A stretch of DNA of 64,000 nucleotides from an uncultured Verrucomicrobia subdivision 3 bacterium (GCA_903913865.1 CAIWMU010000023.1:1-64000); one strand, 5' to 3'; counted from the stretch's first letter, positions 1 through 8,644 are shown. The notes: generated from the letters alone by a model not told the origin. Program-made: numbers and translations.

Positions 1-62
1 CGTTCCATGGCGGAGATGGCGGCGATTTGTTCGAGCAGGTGTGCTTTTTTGGGTTGGTTCAT
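1..62 (-). CDS. 5' end of an unrecognised gene running off the left edge
   Basis: Reading the minus strand from an ATG at 62-60, an open frame runs to the window edge and begins MNQPKKAHLLEQIAAISAME. The lysine-rich, then amphipathic, start is like a real N-terminus, but only 20 codons are visible, so no family can be assigned. A 7-bp hairpin (66-83) lies just upstream of the start. No clear Shine-Dalgarno sequence is seen. It could also be chance. Confidence 0.35.
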   Translation of the reverse strand, partial: MNQPKKAHLLEQIAAISAME

Positions 63-65
63 ATA

Positions 66-83
66 TGCCTAGAAGGCTAGGCA
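66..83. repeat. Perfect inverted repeat upstream of the edge gene
   Basis: TGCCTAG (66-72) and CTAGGCA (77-83) are perfect complements separated by AAGG. No T-run follows on either strand, so it is not an obvious terminator. It sits 4 nt upstream of the ATG of the partial minus-strand gene and could be an operator, a 5' UTR hairpin or part of a mobile-element end. Confidence 0.4.
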
Positions 84-533
84 CACATGACGCGAAAAAC
101 AAGCTGAAAAACTCAATCCGAAATTTTTTGTCTCACACCCGTCCTGAACTCTGTTCTCGTCACGGGTGTTGTCTATCTGCTCGGGGCAAAAGGCTCAAAA
201 CCAAAACAGGAACGACGTCGGGAAGATCTCCAGGCCTGAGTGCGAACAAGCGTGACTTCAATCCACTCCAGTGAGGGTTTTTGCCCGGTGCACGAAAATA
301 CTCGTGGAAACCGAGCGCACCACAGGGCTTGATAACGTTGCTTTACTTCAGCGCATTTTCCCGGAAAGCCTTCCTGAACGAAAGAAGCGAGCGCGAAACA
401 CCAGTCTTTCAGGCAAGGCCCAAAACGTCAGATCCAGAGGAAAGCCGCGTGGATTATGGACACAGGAAGATTCACCTCCGGGATTTGATGGGCAGGCGAA
501 TACCCTGCATGCTTGCGCAGACTGCGGATTCAT
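84..533. other. Gene-free stretch
   Basis: No open frame here has convincing protein-like composition; the ones present overlap each other in several frames and have no recognisable motif. One long-range inverted repeat is visible: ACACCCGT (135-142) with ACGGGTGT (162-169). It has no T-tract on its downstream side. Confidence 0.5.
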
Positions 534-1052
534 TCAGATCCCGACCAATTCATTTAACTCCCTGGCGACGATCTGCTCCACCGGGAACGGCGCACCACCC
601 TTTCCGAACAACGCTTCCAATCGGTAGGCCATCTCCTCCAGCGGGCTGTCGCGGTAGCCGAACTGCTCCAGACCCTCCGCGTAGATGGCGAGGAACCGTT
701 CCGGGCCGAGGAGGTTCCACTGGACGATGTGGACCAGTTCGTGGAAGTGAAGACTCTCGTCATCCTGGTAGTCGGCCTGGACAAAAAACGTATCGAGGTA
801 GGTAATGCCGATGGCGTCCGTGTTCTCAAAGTCAGTAAACCCGGTCAGGCCGAGGGCTGTGAGCGGGGGCAGGGGCACCGTGTCCACGGCAACCACCCTG
901 GCCGCAGAGAGCGTTGCGGGGGTGAAGTAGGAGCGCAGCCGGGGGAAGTTGAGCGATGCCACCGGTCGGGCCCGGGCAGCGTGGGCGGAGAGGGTCTGCT
1001 GAATCCAGTGGAGGATCAGCGGAAATTTGGCTCGAAGTTCTTCGGGGTTCAT
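534..1052 (-). CDS. Zincin-like protein with HEXXH motif
   Basis: The 172-aa protein has HELVH at residues 104-108, followed by Q111 and, about 30 residues later, SPLEEMAYRLE, where E139/E140 is the likely third zinc ligand. This HExxH...(P/N)LExxA layout is seen in small bacterial zincin domains, so zinc peptidase chemistry is plausible. No signal peptide is present, which suggests a cytoplasmic protein. It lies 63 bp downstream of the transglutaminase-like gene on the same strand and is probably co-transcribed with it. The substrate is unknown. The HEXXH and downstream Glu are seen in the sequence; the function is inference. Confidence 0.75.
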   Translation of the reverse strand: MNPEELRAKFPLILHWIQQTLSAHAARARPVASLNFPRLRSYFTPATLSAARVVAVDTVPLPPLTALGLTGFTDFENTDAIGITYLDTFFVQADYQDDESLHFHELVHIVQWNLLGPERFLAIYAEGLEQFGYRDSPLEEMAYRLEALFGKGGAPFPVEQIVARELNELVGI

Positions 1053-1115
1053 TGGTCGTTCTCCTTTTTGGCCGCGCCCTCAAGCCGTCCGGGCTTGCTG
1101 GCCAGGCATTGGATC

Positions 1116-2654
1116 CTAGCCGTTCCAGTTGTCCTGCCAGACTTTCCGGATGTGCGCGATGGCGGCATTCTTTCGCCAGCGGAACTGGTTCCCGTAGGCA
1201 CCGCGGTCGGCCGGGTCGGGGTTGGCTGCCCTGCTGTAAAGCTGGTGCCGATTGCCGGGGGAGTCGGCATCGACCGCGATCTCGTCGTGGTGCGGAAGCG
1301 AACCCCTTGGTTTGTAATCGGCCTTTCTGGTCAATTCCAGCGGCAGGCTGGTGAAGCCCTCCCAGAAGGTGGCCTTGGGGTCGTGAATCTGCGCATAGCG
1401 GCCTGAGATGATCTCGCCCTGCCACTGGGTGGCCTGATCCTGGCCGGTTCCCTGCCAGACGCTCCTGTTGGTCGAGAACTTGCCGGAGGTCAGATCGAAC
1501 GGGGGCAGGGACGGGTCGGCGGGGGGTGCCCCGTAAGCGGGTGCCGCAACCATGCCCTCGCCGGGTTGGTAAATCACTGCCTGCCCCCCGGCGGCCGCCG
1601 GATTCTGAAGCTGAGCGAAATGGACGTAGGAGGAGTGGGCGTAGAAATCTGCGATGGCATGACCCGCTGCGCCGAAGCTGCCCCAGTCGGAGTTGTCGGC
1701 TTTGAAGTTGGCCAGTTTCGCGTTCACCCGTGCCCAGCCATCTTTGACATACCCGTTGTCAAAATGGTCACGAGGATCGTAGGTGGCGATGTTGGCGTCC
1801 AGGATCAGGCTCTTGCGCTTGATCGCCGACAGGGCACCATCCGGAACGATGCCTTTCAGGGCCGCGTCAAAAATGGTGGAATGGACGCTGGCCGCAAAGC
1901 GCGGGTCAAACCTGTTCCAAAGGCTCAGGCGCTTCTTGCAGTAGTCGCCGAATTCCTGCCCGGCATCCAAGTCCTTTGAGCAGATCAGCCAAAGGTGATC
2001 CGAATTGAAGACGTAGTGAGGCACATATTCGGTGGGATGCGACGGCATGGAAGCAGTGTGGGCCCGGACCGCCTTACGCTGCACAATTGCGGTCGGTTCC
2101 AGGATTTCCCAGACCCCGCCTTCGTTCAAGTACATCACCCAGCAATGATCGTGGCTCTGCACCTTCCCCTGAGGCAGGCTGATGTGGAGCGTGCCAAGAG
2201 CAACACGGAGGCAATAATTGCTCACGCCCGCTGTTGCCAGGAGTGCCGCCAGCAGAAAAGCCAGGTCTTCACAATCGCCTCCCCGCTGGTGAAGCGTCTC
2301 GTCGGGAAACAGCCAGGCGTCCGGGCAGTAGCGGGTTTTGTTGGCCGACTTCATGTAGCGGAGGGTGCCGAAGAACTCCACGACCTTGTCCACGCGGAAG
2401 TCAAAGCTGCCCTGGCTATGCGAGCGAAACAGTGCCTGCTCCACGGGCGTCAGGTTGTGAATGAGTTTGGAGAGGTTCGCGCCTACCACGGCGTTATCAG
2501 TCGTGGTGAGAAACTCGCGGATGTCGATATCGTAACGACTCAGCTTTGTGCCGGGAATGGGGCGGCAGGCCGGAATAATCGGTTTGTGGACAATTTCATC
2601 GCCCGCCCAGTTCCATGATTGCCAATCACGAACGGCGGAAACCTGTAAACACAT
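1116..2654 (-). CDS. Transglutaminase-like protein with Het-C-like C-terminal region
   Basis: The start at 2654 is chosen because GGAG lies about 8 nt upstream; a longer TTG-started frame exists but lacks this. The 512-aa product has a transglutaminase-like/cysteine-peptidase core: RGGDCED with C128, then SHDHCWVMY with H170, then a WEILEPT segment that can supply the third residue. The C-terminal half contains GHAIADFYAHSSYV, with H332, D336 and H340. That pattern is typical of the zinc-dependent phospholipase C/Het-C-like family. No signal peptide is seen. The pairing of these two domains with a downstream zincin gene suggests a protein- or envelope-modifying unit, but the role is unknown. 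Confidence 0.7.
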   Translation of the reverse strand: MCLQVSAVRDWQSWNWAGDEIVHKPIIPACRPIPGTKLSRYDIDIREFLTTTDNAVVGANLSKLIHNLTPVEQALFRSHSQGSFDFRVDKVVEFFGTLRYMKSANKTRYCPDAWLFPDETLHQRGGDCEDLAFLLAALLATAGVSNYCLRVALGTLHISLPQGKVQSHDHCWVMYLNEGGVWEILEPTAIVQRKAVRAHTASMPSHPTEYVPHYVFNSDHLWLICSKDLDAGQEFGDYCKKRLSLWNRFDPRFAASVHSTIFDAALKGIVPDGALSAIKRKSLILDANIATYDPRDHFDNGYVKDGWARVNAKLANFKADNSDWGSFGAAGHAIADFYAHSSYVHFAQLQNPAAAGGQAVIYQPGEGMVAAPAYGAPPADPSLPPFDLTSGKFSTNRSVWQGTGQDQATQWQGEIISGRYAQIHDPKATFWEGFTSLPLELTRKADYKPRGSLPHHDEIAVDADSPGNRHQLYSRAANPDPADRGAYGNQFRWRKNAAIAHIRKVWQDNWNG

Positions 2655-2786
2655 GAAACACACTCCGCCAATCCGGGTGGAAGTCAAGGGCTCAAGGAGA
2701 GTTGCGGAGTGTTTGCGCCGGCCTGCTGTATTGGAAGACCGGCGCAAGTCTCAACGGAGATGGAAGGAGTGCAGTCGGTGGATCCG

Positions 2787-3452
2787 TCATTCTCGCGGAG
2801 GGTTTGATCCTTCCTTTGTTCCGGAATCTCCGTCCGGTTGCTTGTCAGGCGGACGGAATATCGCGTTGAACATCGCCTTCAACCGGTTGTCTTCGAGCTT
2901 TTCCTCAGGTGACAGTTTGGAATAGCAGAGCGCAGTCCAACGACTGGTCACCTGGAACTGTTGTTGATCGTTGGGAGTTTTGCGGCGACGAGGCTGAATA
3001 CCACCCCCCAACACGAGGAGAAGGGTAGGGGCGATCATTACCACCCAGTGGGCGGTGTTCAACCCGGGCAGCAGGAGGGATTGCCCGGGATCCCGTGGAT
3101 TGTAATAGACCGTGATGGTATCCCCTGCTCTAAATCGAGACGGGTAAGTGGCGAGCGTTGAATAGGATTGGGCATCCCCGGCAGTGATGTGCGTCCCGTG
3201 CCGGCGGTTTCCACCCGCCTCGTAGTCGTATTGGATGTCCACATGCCAATAACTGGAGTCAGGTCCACTGCCGCGTTGAATGTAGCGAACGTCTGCAATC
3301 TGGATCAGACCAGACACAGTTGGCCAGGAGGTCGAGCTGCTGGCTGTTGCCAAATCAATGGCCAGCTGCCCGCCCAAATAGAGGCCGAGGAGGGTGCATG
3401 CCAAGCCGATTCCTCCAAGCATCCGTCGCAGTATTAATCTGTTCGCGATCAT
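2787..3452 (-). CDS. DUF3592-type membrane protein
   Basis: The 221-aa protein has an N-terminal membrane helix (about residues 9-30). A beta-rich extracytoplasmic domain follows with a FRAGDTITVYYNPRDPGQSLL segment, and a second helix lies near residues 130-150. The 'Y.P..P..S.L..G' signature between two helices is the usual DUF3592 pattern. A hydrophilic cytoplasmic tail of about 70 residues follows and is unusual in length. The start at 3452 was preferred to 3479 because the product then begins directly with the positively charged flank of the helix. It is not clearly in an operon with the next minus-strand gene, which starts 133 bp downstream. The function of the family is unknown. Confidence 0.7.
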   Translation of the reverse strand: MIANRLILRRMLGGIGLACTLLGLYLGGQLAIDLATASSSTSWPTVSGLIQIADVRYIQRGSGPDSSYWHVDIQYDYEAGGNRRHGTHITAGDAQSYSTLATYPSRFRAGDTITVYYNPRDPGQSLLLPGLNTAHWVVMIAPTLLLVLGGGIQPRRRKTPNDQQQFQVTSRWTALCYSKLSPEEKLEDNRLKAMFNAIFRPPDKQPDGDSGTKEGSNPPRE

Positions 3453-3522
3453 GTGACTACCTGAAAAAAGGGGTAACATTCGGGCGCTTTTGCGTCAAGG
3501 GTGCGCCGCTCAGAACCTTGTT

Positions 3523-3551
3523 TTGACAAATGTAAAAACCGCTACTAGGGT
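3523..3551 (+). promoter_or_regulatory. Candidate sigma-70 promoter of the patatin module
   Basis: TTGACA (3523-3528) and TAGGGT (3546-3551) are separated by 17 bp. The -35 box is perfect and the -10 keeps the TA---T frame. Transcription would start near 3558 and give a leader of about 480 nt before the first convincing gene at 4044. Confidence 0.45.
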
Positions 3552-3566
3552 AAAAACAATCAGCGA

Positions 3567-3635
3567 ATGCACCACTTTAGAGTAAAGTGGCGAGGAAATT
3601 TTGTTGGGTTTGATTCCCACTCCTCGTTTCGCTGA
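3567..3635 (+). CDS. Possible 22-codon leader ORF
   Basis: An ATG 15 nt downstream of the -10 box opens a 22-codon frame beginning MHHFRVKWRGNF and ending at TGA 3633-3635. No Shine-Dalgarno sequence precedes it. The same bases form the two hairpins described separately, so this may be a structured RNA and not a gene. Support is position only. Confidence 0.2.
   Translation: MHHFRVKWRGNFVGFDSHSSFR
3572..3626 (+). promoter_or_regulatory. Two adjacent hairpins in the leader of the patatin module
   Basis: Hairpin 1 is CCACTTTA (3572-3579) with TAAAGTGG (3583-3590), loop GAG. Hairpin 2 follows at once: CGAGGA (3591-3596) pairs with TCCTCG (3621-3626), and inside it TGGG (3605-3608) pairs with CCCA (3616-3619) around a seven-base loop TTTGATT. 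The inner part looks like a tRNA T-arm. There is no T-tract. It could be an operator, a cis-acting RNA or a remnant of a tRNA end. Confidence 0.4.
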
Positions 3636-4043
3636 TAATAGAGGAGTTGCGGAAATGTGCAGTAATAGCAGGGCTAAATGCCAACCGTTCCGGTTGTTTT
3701 TGGATCAAGCGCCCTCGCTTCCTCCAAAGCAACGACTTTGTTTCCATCCATATCTGACCAAGCCACTTCCCCATACTCCTTTGATCAACCTGCCGACATT
3801 CGCAGACTCCAACGATTCCCTCATCATGTCAACGAGAGGCCTGCAGGGAGTTGGCAAACCGGACGCGGAGGACGCTGCACGGAATCAGGATGAAGCCAAC
3901 CGAGTCCGGGGGAAGGCCGGTCTGGGAGATCAGAGGTTCCAATTCTCCGGAGCGTTTCCACGCAGACCCCATGGTGGGCCTCCGCGAGAAGATTTTGGAC
4001 AAGCGCAGGATCGGACAGCCAATCCATCGAGCACCAGGACCTT
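3636..4043. other. Gene-free leader/intergenic stretch
   Basis: Several short overlapping frames occur on both strands, but none has motifs or a good ribosome-binding site. If the promoter at 3523 is used, this is the remainder of a long 5' untranslated region for the four-gene module. Confidence 0.4.
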
Positions 4044-5426
4044 ATGCTAGACAGCCTCGATACGTTGATCGCTTTTGTGCTGATATTCGCGATTGTCAGC
4101 CTGCTCATTACCATCGTGGTTCAGATGGTTACCTCGCTGTTCAATCTCCGGGGGAGGAATCTTGCATGGGGGATTGCAGAGGCCTTTGAAGCGATCGCGC
4201 CGGAACTAAAATCGGGGGTGGGAGAGAAAGGCAAGCAGCTCGCGAATCATCTGCTCAAAGACCCGCTGATCTCAGATTCCCAGGTTAAACAGTATGTTGG
4301 CATGGCAAAGGCCGTGCGTCCCGATGAGCTGTTCGATCTTTTGCACCGGATCGCGGTGAGTAGGAAGCCCGGCACACCGCATGAGATCCAGCGCGACGTC
4401 ATCCATCTTTTCAAGAGCCTTGGTGTGCCGGAGAGCGTATTTGAGCTGGTGGAAAGTGAGAGAGGAAAGCTGGAGGCCTTGAGAGAGGACATCGATGCCC
4501 AGCTCGCCAGACTTCCTGACGGGCCGGCCAAGGAACAGTTGCAGAAACTTAAAACTGAGACAGAGGCGAAGCTCGGAAATGCAGAGGCCTACGCAGGGGA
4601 TGCGGCCACGCGGTGGCTTGCCCTTGGGGAGTCCGAAACTCACAAGATCTATCAAAAGTTCAAACACTGGTTTGAAACCGGGGATGAACGTTCGAAGGAA
4701 TGGTTCACAACCGAGGCGCGGATTATCACCGGCATTCTTGGTCTGCTTGCCGCGATCGCCCTGCAGCTTGACACCATCGAAATCTACAAGTTCGTGTCCT
4801 CAAATCGTGAAGTGCGCGCCAACCTTGTCGCTCGTGTGGGACCTGTCATTGAGCATGGCGAGAAGATTCTTAAGGCAAGCCCCACGGTCATGGAACAGTC
4901 TCTAAGGAATCTTGCCGGGACGACAAATGAATCCGACCCAAGCATTGCGAAAAGCGGGCAGCTGAAGGGGATCCAAATTACGGCGAGCGATACGACTGCC
5001 ACTGTGAAGGCCAAAATCCGGACCGCGCTTGCCGATGCTAAAGCTTCGCAAGCCGAGGTGGACAAGACGCTCGAAGATTTTGACAAAGCAACGGTCAGTG
5101 AAGTGAAGGCTCAACTGGCCAGCTGCAGCGTGGATTGGAACGGCCTTGCGAAGTCTTTGGACGAGACCGGTTTTGAACTGTTTCCGAAGGATGGCTGGCG
5201 TTGGAAAAATGAAAAGTGCACGTGGCAGCAGATTTTCGGCCACACAATGGGCGTCCTATTCACCACACTCCTTCTAAGCCTTGGTGCACCGTTCTGGTTC
5301 AACACCCTGAAGAGCCTTGCCAGCCTCCGTTCCAGCGTCGTCAACAACATCTCCGAGGAAAGCAAGGCGGAGCTGAGAAGTAACAAGGTACAGCAGCCGA
5401 GCAAACCACCTCCGACCGTTCTGTGA
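4044..5426 (+). CDS. Three-helix membrane protein, first gene of the patatin module
   Basis: The 460-aa product has a strongly hydrophobic N-terminal helix (about residues 6-29), a second helix near 228-246 (ITGILGLLAAIALQ) and a third near 400-420 (GVLFTTLLLSLGAPFWFN). A charged, coiled-coil-like region of about 190 residues separates helices 1 and 2, and a soluble domain of about 150 residues separates helices 2 and 3. The C-terminal 'LSLGAPFWFNTL..L..LRS' stretch recurs in an uncharacterised family of bacterial membrane proteins known to me only as hypothetical. It lies 45 bp upstream of a lipoprotein gene and is probably co-transcribed with three more genes ending in a patatin phospholipase. 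An envelope-associated role is likely; the activity is unknown. Confidence 0.8.
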   Translation: MLDSLDTLIAFVLIFAIVSLLITIVVQMVTSLFNLRGRNLAWGIAEAFEAIAPELKSGVGEKGKQLANHLLKDPLISDSQVKQYVGMAKAVRPDELFDLLHRIAVSRKPGTPHEIQRDVIHLFKSLGVPESVFELVESERGKLEALREDIDAQLARLPDGPAKEQLQKLKTETEAKLGNAEAYAGDAATRWLALGESETHKIYQKFKHWFETGDERSKEWFTTEARIITGILGLLAAIALQLDTIEIYKFVSSNREVRANLVARVGPVIEHGEKILKASPTVMEQSLRNLAGTTNESDPSIAKSGQLKGIQITASDTTATVKAKIRTALADAKASQAEVDKTLEDFDKATVSEVKAQLASCSVDWNGLAKSLDETGFELFPKDGWRWKNEKCTWQQIFGHTMGVLFTTLLLSLGAPFWFNTLKSLASLRSSVVNNISEESKAELRSNKVQQPSKPPPTVL

Positions 5427-5471
5427 GATGATTCACAAAACCATGGCGAACCATCAACAAGCCTGACCTTT

Positions 5472-6440
5472 ATGAAGATGAACAAAGTGTATGTGCAGTT
5501 CCAGCCTGTGGTCCTGATCCTCGGGCTTTGCTCGGGGCTGCTCACCGGGTGCGGCACGATCAACGGCCCCACTATTCCCAAAGCGCTGGACAGAAACGGG
5601 CTGATCTCAACTTTCTCCACCAACGCCTTTCAGGCCAATTTGAAGGAGTACAGGGAAGCGATGGGAAGGAAGACATCCTATCCACGGGCCCAGGTTTTGC
5701 GCGACCAGATGATCGGCAGCATCCGGGTGGAGATTGAGATGAACTACCGGATATTTGAGCAGCAGCTCTATAGTGGACGAGCCACCTTCAATACCGCAGC
5801 GGACATAACCGAACTAGCTCTGGCGGGGGCTGCCACCATCACGCATGGGGAGCAGGCCAAGACGATCATCGGGGCGGTTTTGCTGGCAACCAAAGGTTCG
5901 CGACTTTCTTACGACAAGAACTTCTTCCGTGAAAAGACAACGGAGGCGATCATCGCGTCGATGCAATCAGAGCGCAGTAAGAAACTCGCCCAGATTATCG
6001 ATAGCATGAACCTGACGGTGCAAGCCTACCCCTTCGAAAAAGCCTGGGTTGATCTGGTGGATTATTTTTATGCGGGAACGATCGAGGGCGGATTGCTGGC
6101 TTTGACCAGCGAGGCCGGCAGGGGGGCGGCCGCAAGCAAGGAAAAGCTGCAAATAGTGGAAGCAAGCCGCATCCGACTCCTGAAGGCTTCCGCAGCAGAC
6201 ATCAGAGCGACCGGTGATTTGACCGACGAGCTGGGCAAACTGGTTAACGCGACCGATCAGGCTGCGGCACGGGACAAAGCCCTTGCCATTTTGGGAAGGC
6301 TCAAGAGCGATGGAGTGAACGTGACTTTTGATTCCACGGATTCAAATGAGCAGCTTTATCAAAAACTGCAGGATCAGATCGACGCAGCAACCGCCGACTC
6401 CGCCCTGAAACCCAAGTTGATAAGGGCTTTTGCAAATTAA
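5472..6440 (+). CDS. Lipoprotein, second gene of the patatin module
   Basis: The 322-aa product starts with a basic segment, a hydrophobic core and the lipobox LLTGC (cysteine 27). It should therefore be exported, cleaved by signal peptidase II and lipidated. The mature part is mostly helical, with an alanine-rich hydrophobic stretch (about residues 115-145) and a YDKNFFREKTTEAIIASMQ segment that resembles uncharacterised proteobacterial lipoproteins. No catalytic motif is visible. It follows the membrane-protein gene by 45 bp and precedes the small gene by 24 bp, which supports one operon. It may bring an envelope anchor to the module. Confidence 0.8.
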   Translation: MKMNKVYVQFQPVVLILGLCSGLLTGCGTINGPTIPKALDRNGLISTFSTNAFQANLKEYREAMGRKTSYPRAQVLRDQMIGSIRVEIEMNYRIFEQQLYSGRATFNTAADITELALAGAATITHGEQAKTIIGAVLLATKGSRLSYDKNFFREKTTEAIIASMQSERSKKLAQIIDSMNLTVQAYPFEKAWVDLVDYFYAGTIEGGLLALTSEAGRGAAASKEKLQIVEASRIRLLKASAADIRATGDLTDELGKLVNATDQAAARDKALAILGRLKSDGVNVTFDSTDSNEQLYQKLQDQIDAATADSALKPKLIRAFAN

Positions 6441-6464
6441 CCCGTCATGGAAAGGAATCCCGTT

Positions 6465-6749
6465 ATGTCAGTCGAAATTGATGGAACTTACACCTTGGAG
6501 GAATTGGAATCGGCCATTCTTGACAAGGAAGCGGCGGCCAATGAACTAACCATTCTGGATAACAATGACGATGTGAGCGATCCCAAAACCCTGGCGACTT
6601 TCAAGAAGCTTGGCCCGGGCAGAAGACCCAAGCCGATTCATTTAGTCAGTAGCACGGATCCCCAACCAGCGAACACGAAACTGGTGTGTTCAGGAACCGT
6701 TTACACCAGTGGTGCGAAAACCGTGGTGGCGGCCTATCGCGACAAATAA
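6465..6749 (+). CDS. Small acidic protein, third gene of the patatin module
   Basis: The start at 6465 is preferred over the ATG at 6447 because AAAGGA (6451-6456) lies 8 nt upstream. The 94-aa product (MSVEIDGTYTLEELESAIL...) has an acidic N-terminal half and a basic C-terminal half ending in a beta-rich segment (LVCSGTVYTSGAKTVVAAY). No signal peptide or helix in the membrane is seen. I do not recognise the family. Its place, 27 bp before the patatin gene, suggests a partner, chaperone or regulator of the phospholipase, which is inference from position alone. Confidence 0.65.
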   Translation: MSVEIDGTYTLEELESAILDKEAAANELTILDNNDDVSDPKTLATFKKLGPGRRPKPIHLVSSTDPQPANTKLVCSGTVYTSGAKTVVAAYRDK

Positions 6750-6776
6750 CTACTTAACATTCCCAATACAAGCATC

Positions 6777-8426
6777 ATGCCAAAAAAACTTGCCATCACC
6801 ATTTCCGGAGCCGTCTCGCTCGGCAGCTACGAAGCCGGCGTCCTTTACGAAGTCATCACGGCCATCGGCCAGCACAACCAGGATCCGCGCACGTCCGACG
6901 AGGAAAAGATATACATTGATGTGCTGACCGGCGCTTCAGCTGGCGGGATGACAGCGGCGATTGCCGCACAGAAACTGCTGTATGAGGCGGACGCGTTGGC
7001 CGACCCCTATGACAATGCGTTTTACCGTCCATGGGTGGCGGAGATCAGCATCGAACGACTATTGCACCTGCACGGGCATGACTCCCCGACGATGTCCATC
7101 ATGTCCTCGCAAACCGTGGTGGATATTTCGGAGAAAATGCTCACCGGACGTTACGCGAGCCATTTGACACCGCCCGTGAAACCACATCCGGCAGTGGATG
7201 GCAAGAACCTGAATCTCGGTCTGGCGCTCGCCAACCTCAACGGCGTTGATTACAAGCTCGACACGAAACCCTCCGGCTCGGTGACATACACCCGGCACAA
7301 AGATGAATTGATCCGGCGATTTCCCGCCGCCGATCGGGCCGGAGACGACAACGGCTCCCTGTGGGAGGCCTTGCGCGACGCGGCGGTTTCGTGCGGGGCA
7401 TTTCCTTTTGCGTTCCGCCCCGTGGAACTGGTCCGCCATGCCACGGAATACGAGCTGCCAGACCAGGCCAGGCCGATGCCCCAGACGCAGAACTTCGCCT
7501 ATACCGATGGTGGCGTGTTTCAAAACGAACCCATCGGCATCGCGAAGCGGCTGGTGGACGAGATTGACGAGCATTTGAATCTGGAGAAGCGATTCTTCCT
7601 GTTTGTGGCGCCGGATCTGAAAGGGTCCGCAGCCAATTCCGATTTCAATGAAGACAACGCCAGCCTGGTGGCAACGGCCGGGAGGTTGGTGGGATCCATT
7701 TTCAACCAATCCCGCTTTCCGGACCTGCTGCTCGCCGAAGAGAAAAATCGCGAGGTGGAACTTCTCAACCAGCGGGCAAAAGCACTTGGCGAGATGTTGA
7801 CGAAAGGCGATACCAGCGCGACCACCCTGGCCAGCGCACTGGAAGCCGCCGCCACACCGCTGCTTTCGGCGCTGTTCGGTGATGACCAGCAGGCAATCGC
7901 CGACGCACAGGCGCGGTTGGCGAGCCAATTTGCCACCGATTTTCCCGGCATGGGAGCCCCGACGCGTAAAGCCTGGATAGACACCATTCTGACTCTGGAG
8001 CGAGCCGCCGGGCTGGGGGAGACTGATGAAATGACCATCTACTCCGTCACAGCCTCAGACAAGGAACTGGCCAGCGCTGATTTGATGGCATTTGGAGGGT
8101 TTTTTGCCCGCAATTACCGTGAGCATGATTATGAAGTCGGGCGCGAGAAGGCGCAGGTGTTTTTGAAAACGCCCGGAATTTTTGGATTGCCTGGCAGTGT
8201 TCGCTACACTCCATTACCTAATGCAGGGAGAGACAAGTCGCTCGCTGGATTGAAGATGCGACAGATGGATCGCGACCTTCGTGTAAAAGTCCGGGACCAG
8301 ATTCTGGACCGGTTCAATGAAATTTTGATTCAACTCGGAGTGAAGGGATTCCTCTGGGGACGGGCGGTGCGCGAGATCGCCGACCTGATCATCAAGCCGA
8401 AACTCAACAAGTTTTTGGACCTGTGA
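6777..8426 (+). CDS. Patatin-like phospholipase
   Basis: The 549-aa protein has the full patatin signature. A glycine-rich oxyanion segment lies at residues 10-21 (SGAVSLGSYEAG), the nucleophile elbow GASAG carries Ser54, and the DGG motif carries Asp244, giving a Ser/Asp dyad. Patatins hydrolyse acyl chains from phospholipids or related lipids. The C-terminal 250 residues lie beyond the catalytic domain and include a 'DYEVGREKAQVFL' stretch often seen at the end of bacterial patatins. No signal peptide is present, so the enzyme is probably cytoplasmic. It ends a four-gene plus-strand run with a membrane protein and a lipoprotein. No nucleotide cyclase is adjacent, so it is not a recognisable CBASS effector. 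Confidence 0.88.
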   Translation: MPKKLAITISGAVSLGSYEAGVLYEVITAIGQHNQDPRTSDEEKIYIDVLTGASAGGMTAAIAAQKLLYEADALADPYDNAFYRPWVAEISIERLLHLHGHDSPTMSIMSSQTVVDISEKMLTGRYASHLTPPVKPHPAVDGKNLNLGLALANLNGVDYKLDTKPSGSVTYTRHKDELIRRFPAADRAGDDNGSLWEALRDAAVSCGAFPFAFRPVELVRHATEYELPDQARPMPQTQNFAYTDGGVFQNEPIGIAKRLVDEIDEHLNLEKRFFLFVAPDLKGSAANSDFNEDNASLVATAGRLVGSIFNQSRFPDLLLAEEKNREVELLNQRAKALGEMLTKGDTSATTLASALEAAATPLLSALFGDDQQAIADAQARLASQFATDFPGMGAPTRKAWIDTILTLERAAGLGETDEMTIYSVTASDKELASADLMAFGGFFARNYREHDYEVGREKAQVFLKTPGIFGLPGSVRYTPLPNAGRDKSLAGLKMRQMDRDLRVKVRDQILDRFNEILIQLGVKGFLWGRAVREIADLIIKPKLNKFLDL

Positions 8427-8644
8427 GGTGATGCTCAAATGAGGTGCGCTTTACAGGCAGGTTGAATGTCACCCGCAGCGGACTGTGCCGATCGCGGGTT
8501 TGTGCGGCTCAGAAGTGATCACGAAAGTTCCGCCATCCGCCGGCATGATCCGTCGAGCGGTGATCAACCCCGTAGTGCCCTGGAGTAGAGGGAGAGGGGA
8601 GTGGTTCCAAATCAGCAATTGTGAGCTTGGCTGCCTCTTGTTTT

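Noticed and set aside
135-169. Terminator hairpin ACACCCGT/ACGGGTGT
   Set aside because: No T-tract on the downstream side in either direction; the T-run on the plus strand lies before the stem.
3603-3632. Possible tRNA or tmRNA 3' end (T-arm-like TTTGATT loop)
   Set aside because: The invariant C of the loop is T, there is no CCA and no matching acceptor, D or anticodon arms were found. It is kept only as a structured leader.
3601-4050. 149-codon plus-strand frame ahead of the membrane-protein gene
   Set aside because: Composition is poor (many Pro/Arg/Ser), there is no motif or ribosome-binding site, and it overlaps the start of the better gene at 4044.
6777-8426. CBASS-type anti-phage system with a patatin effector
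   Set aside because: No cyclic-nucleotide synthase or ancillary CBASS gene is adjacent, and the neighbours are membrane and lipoprotein genes.
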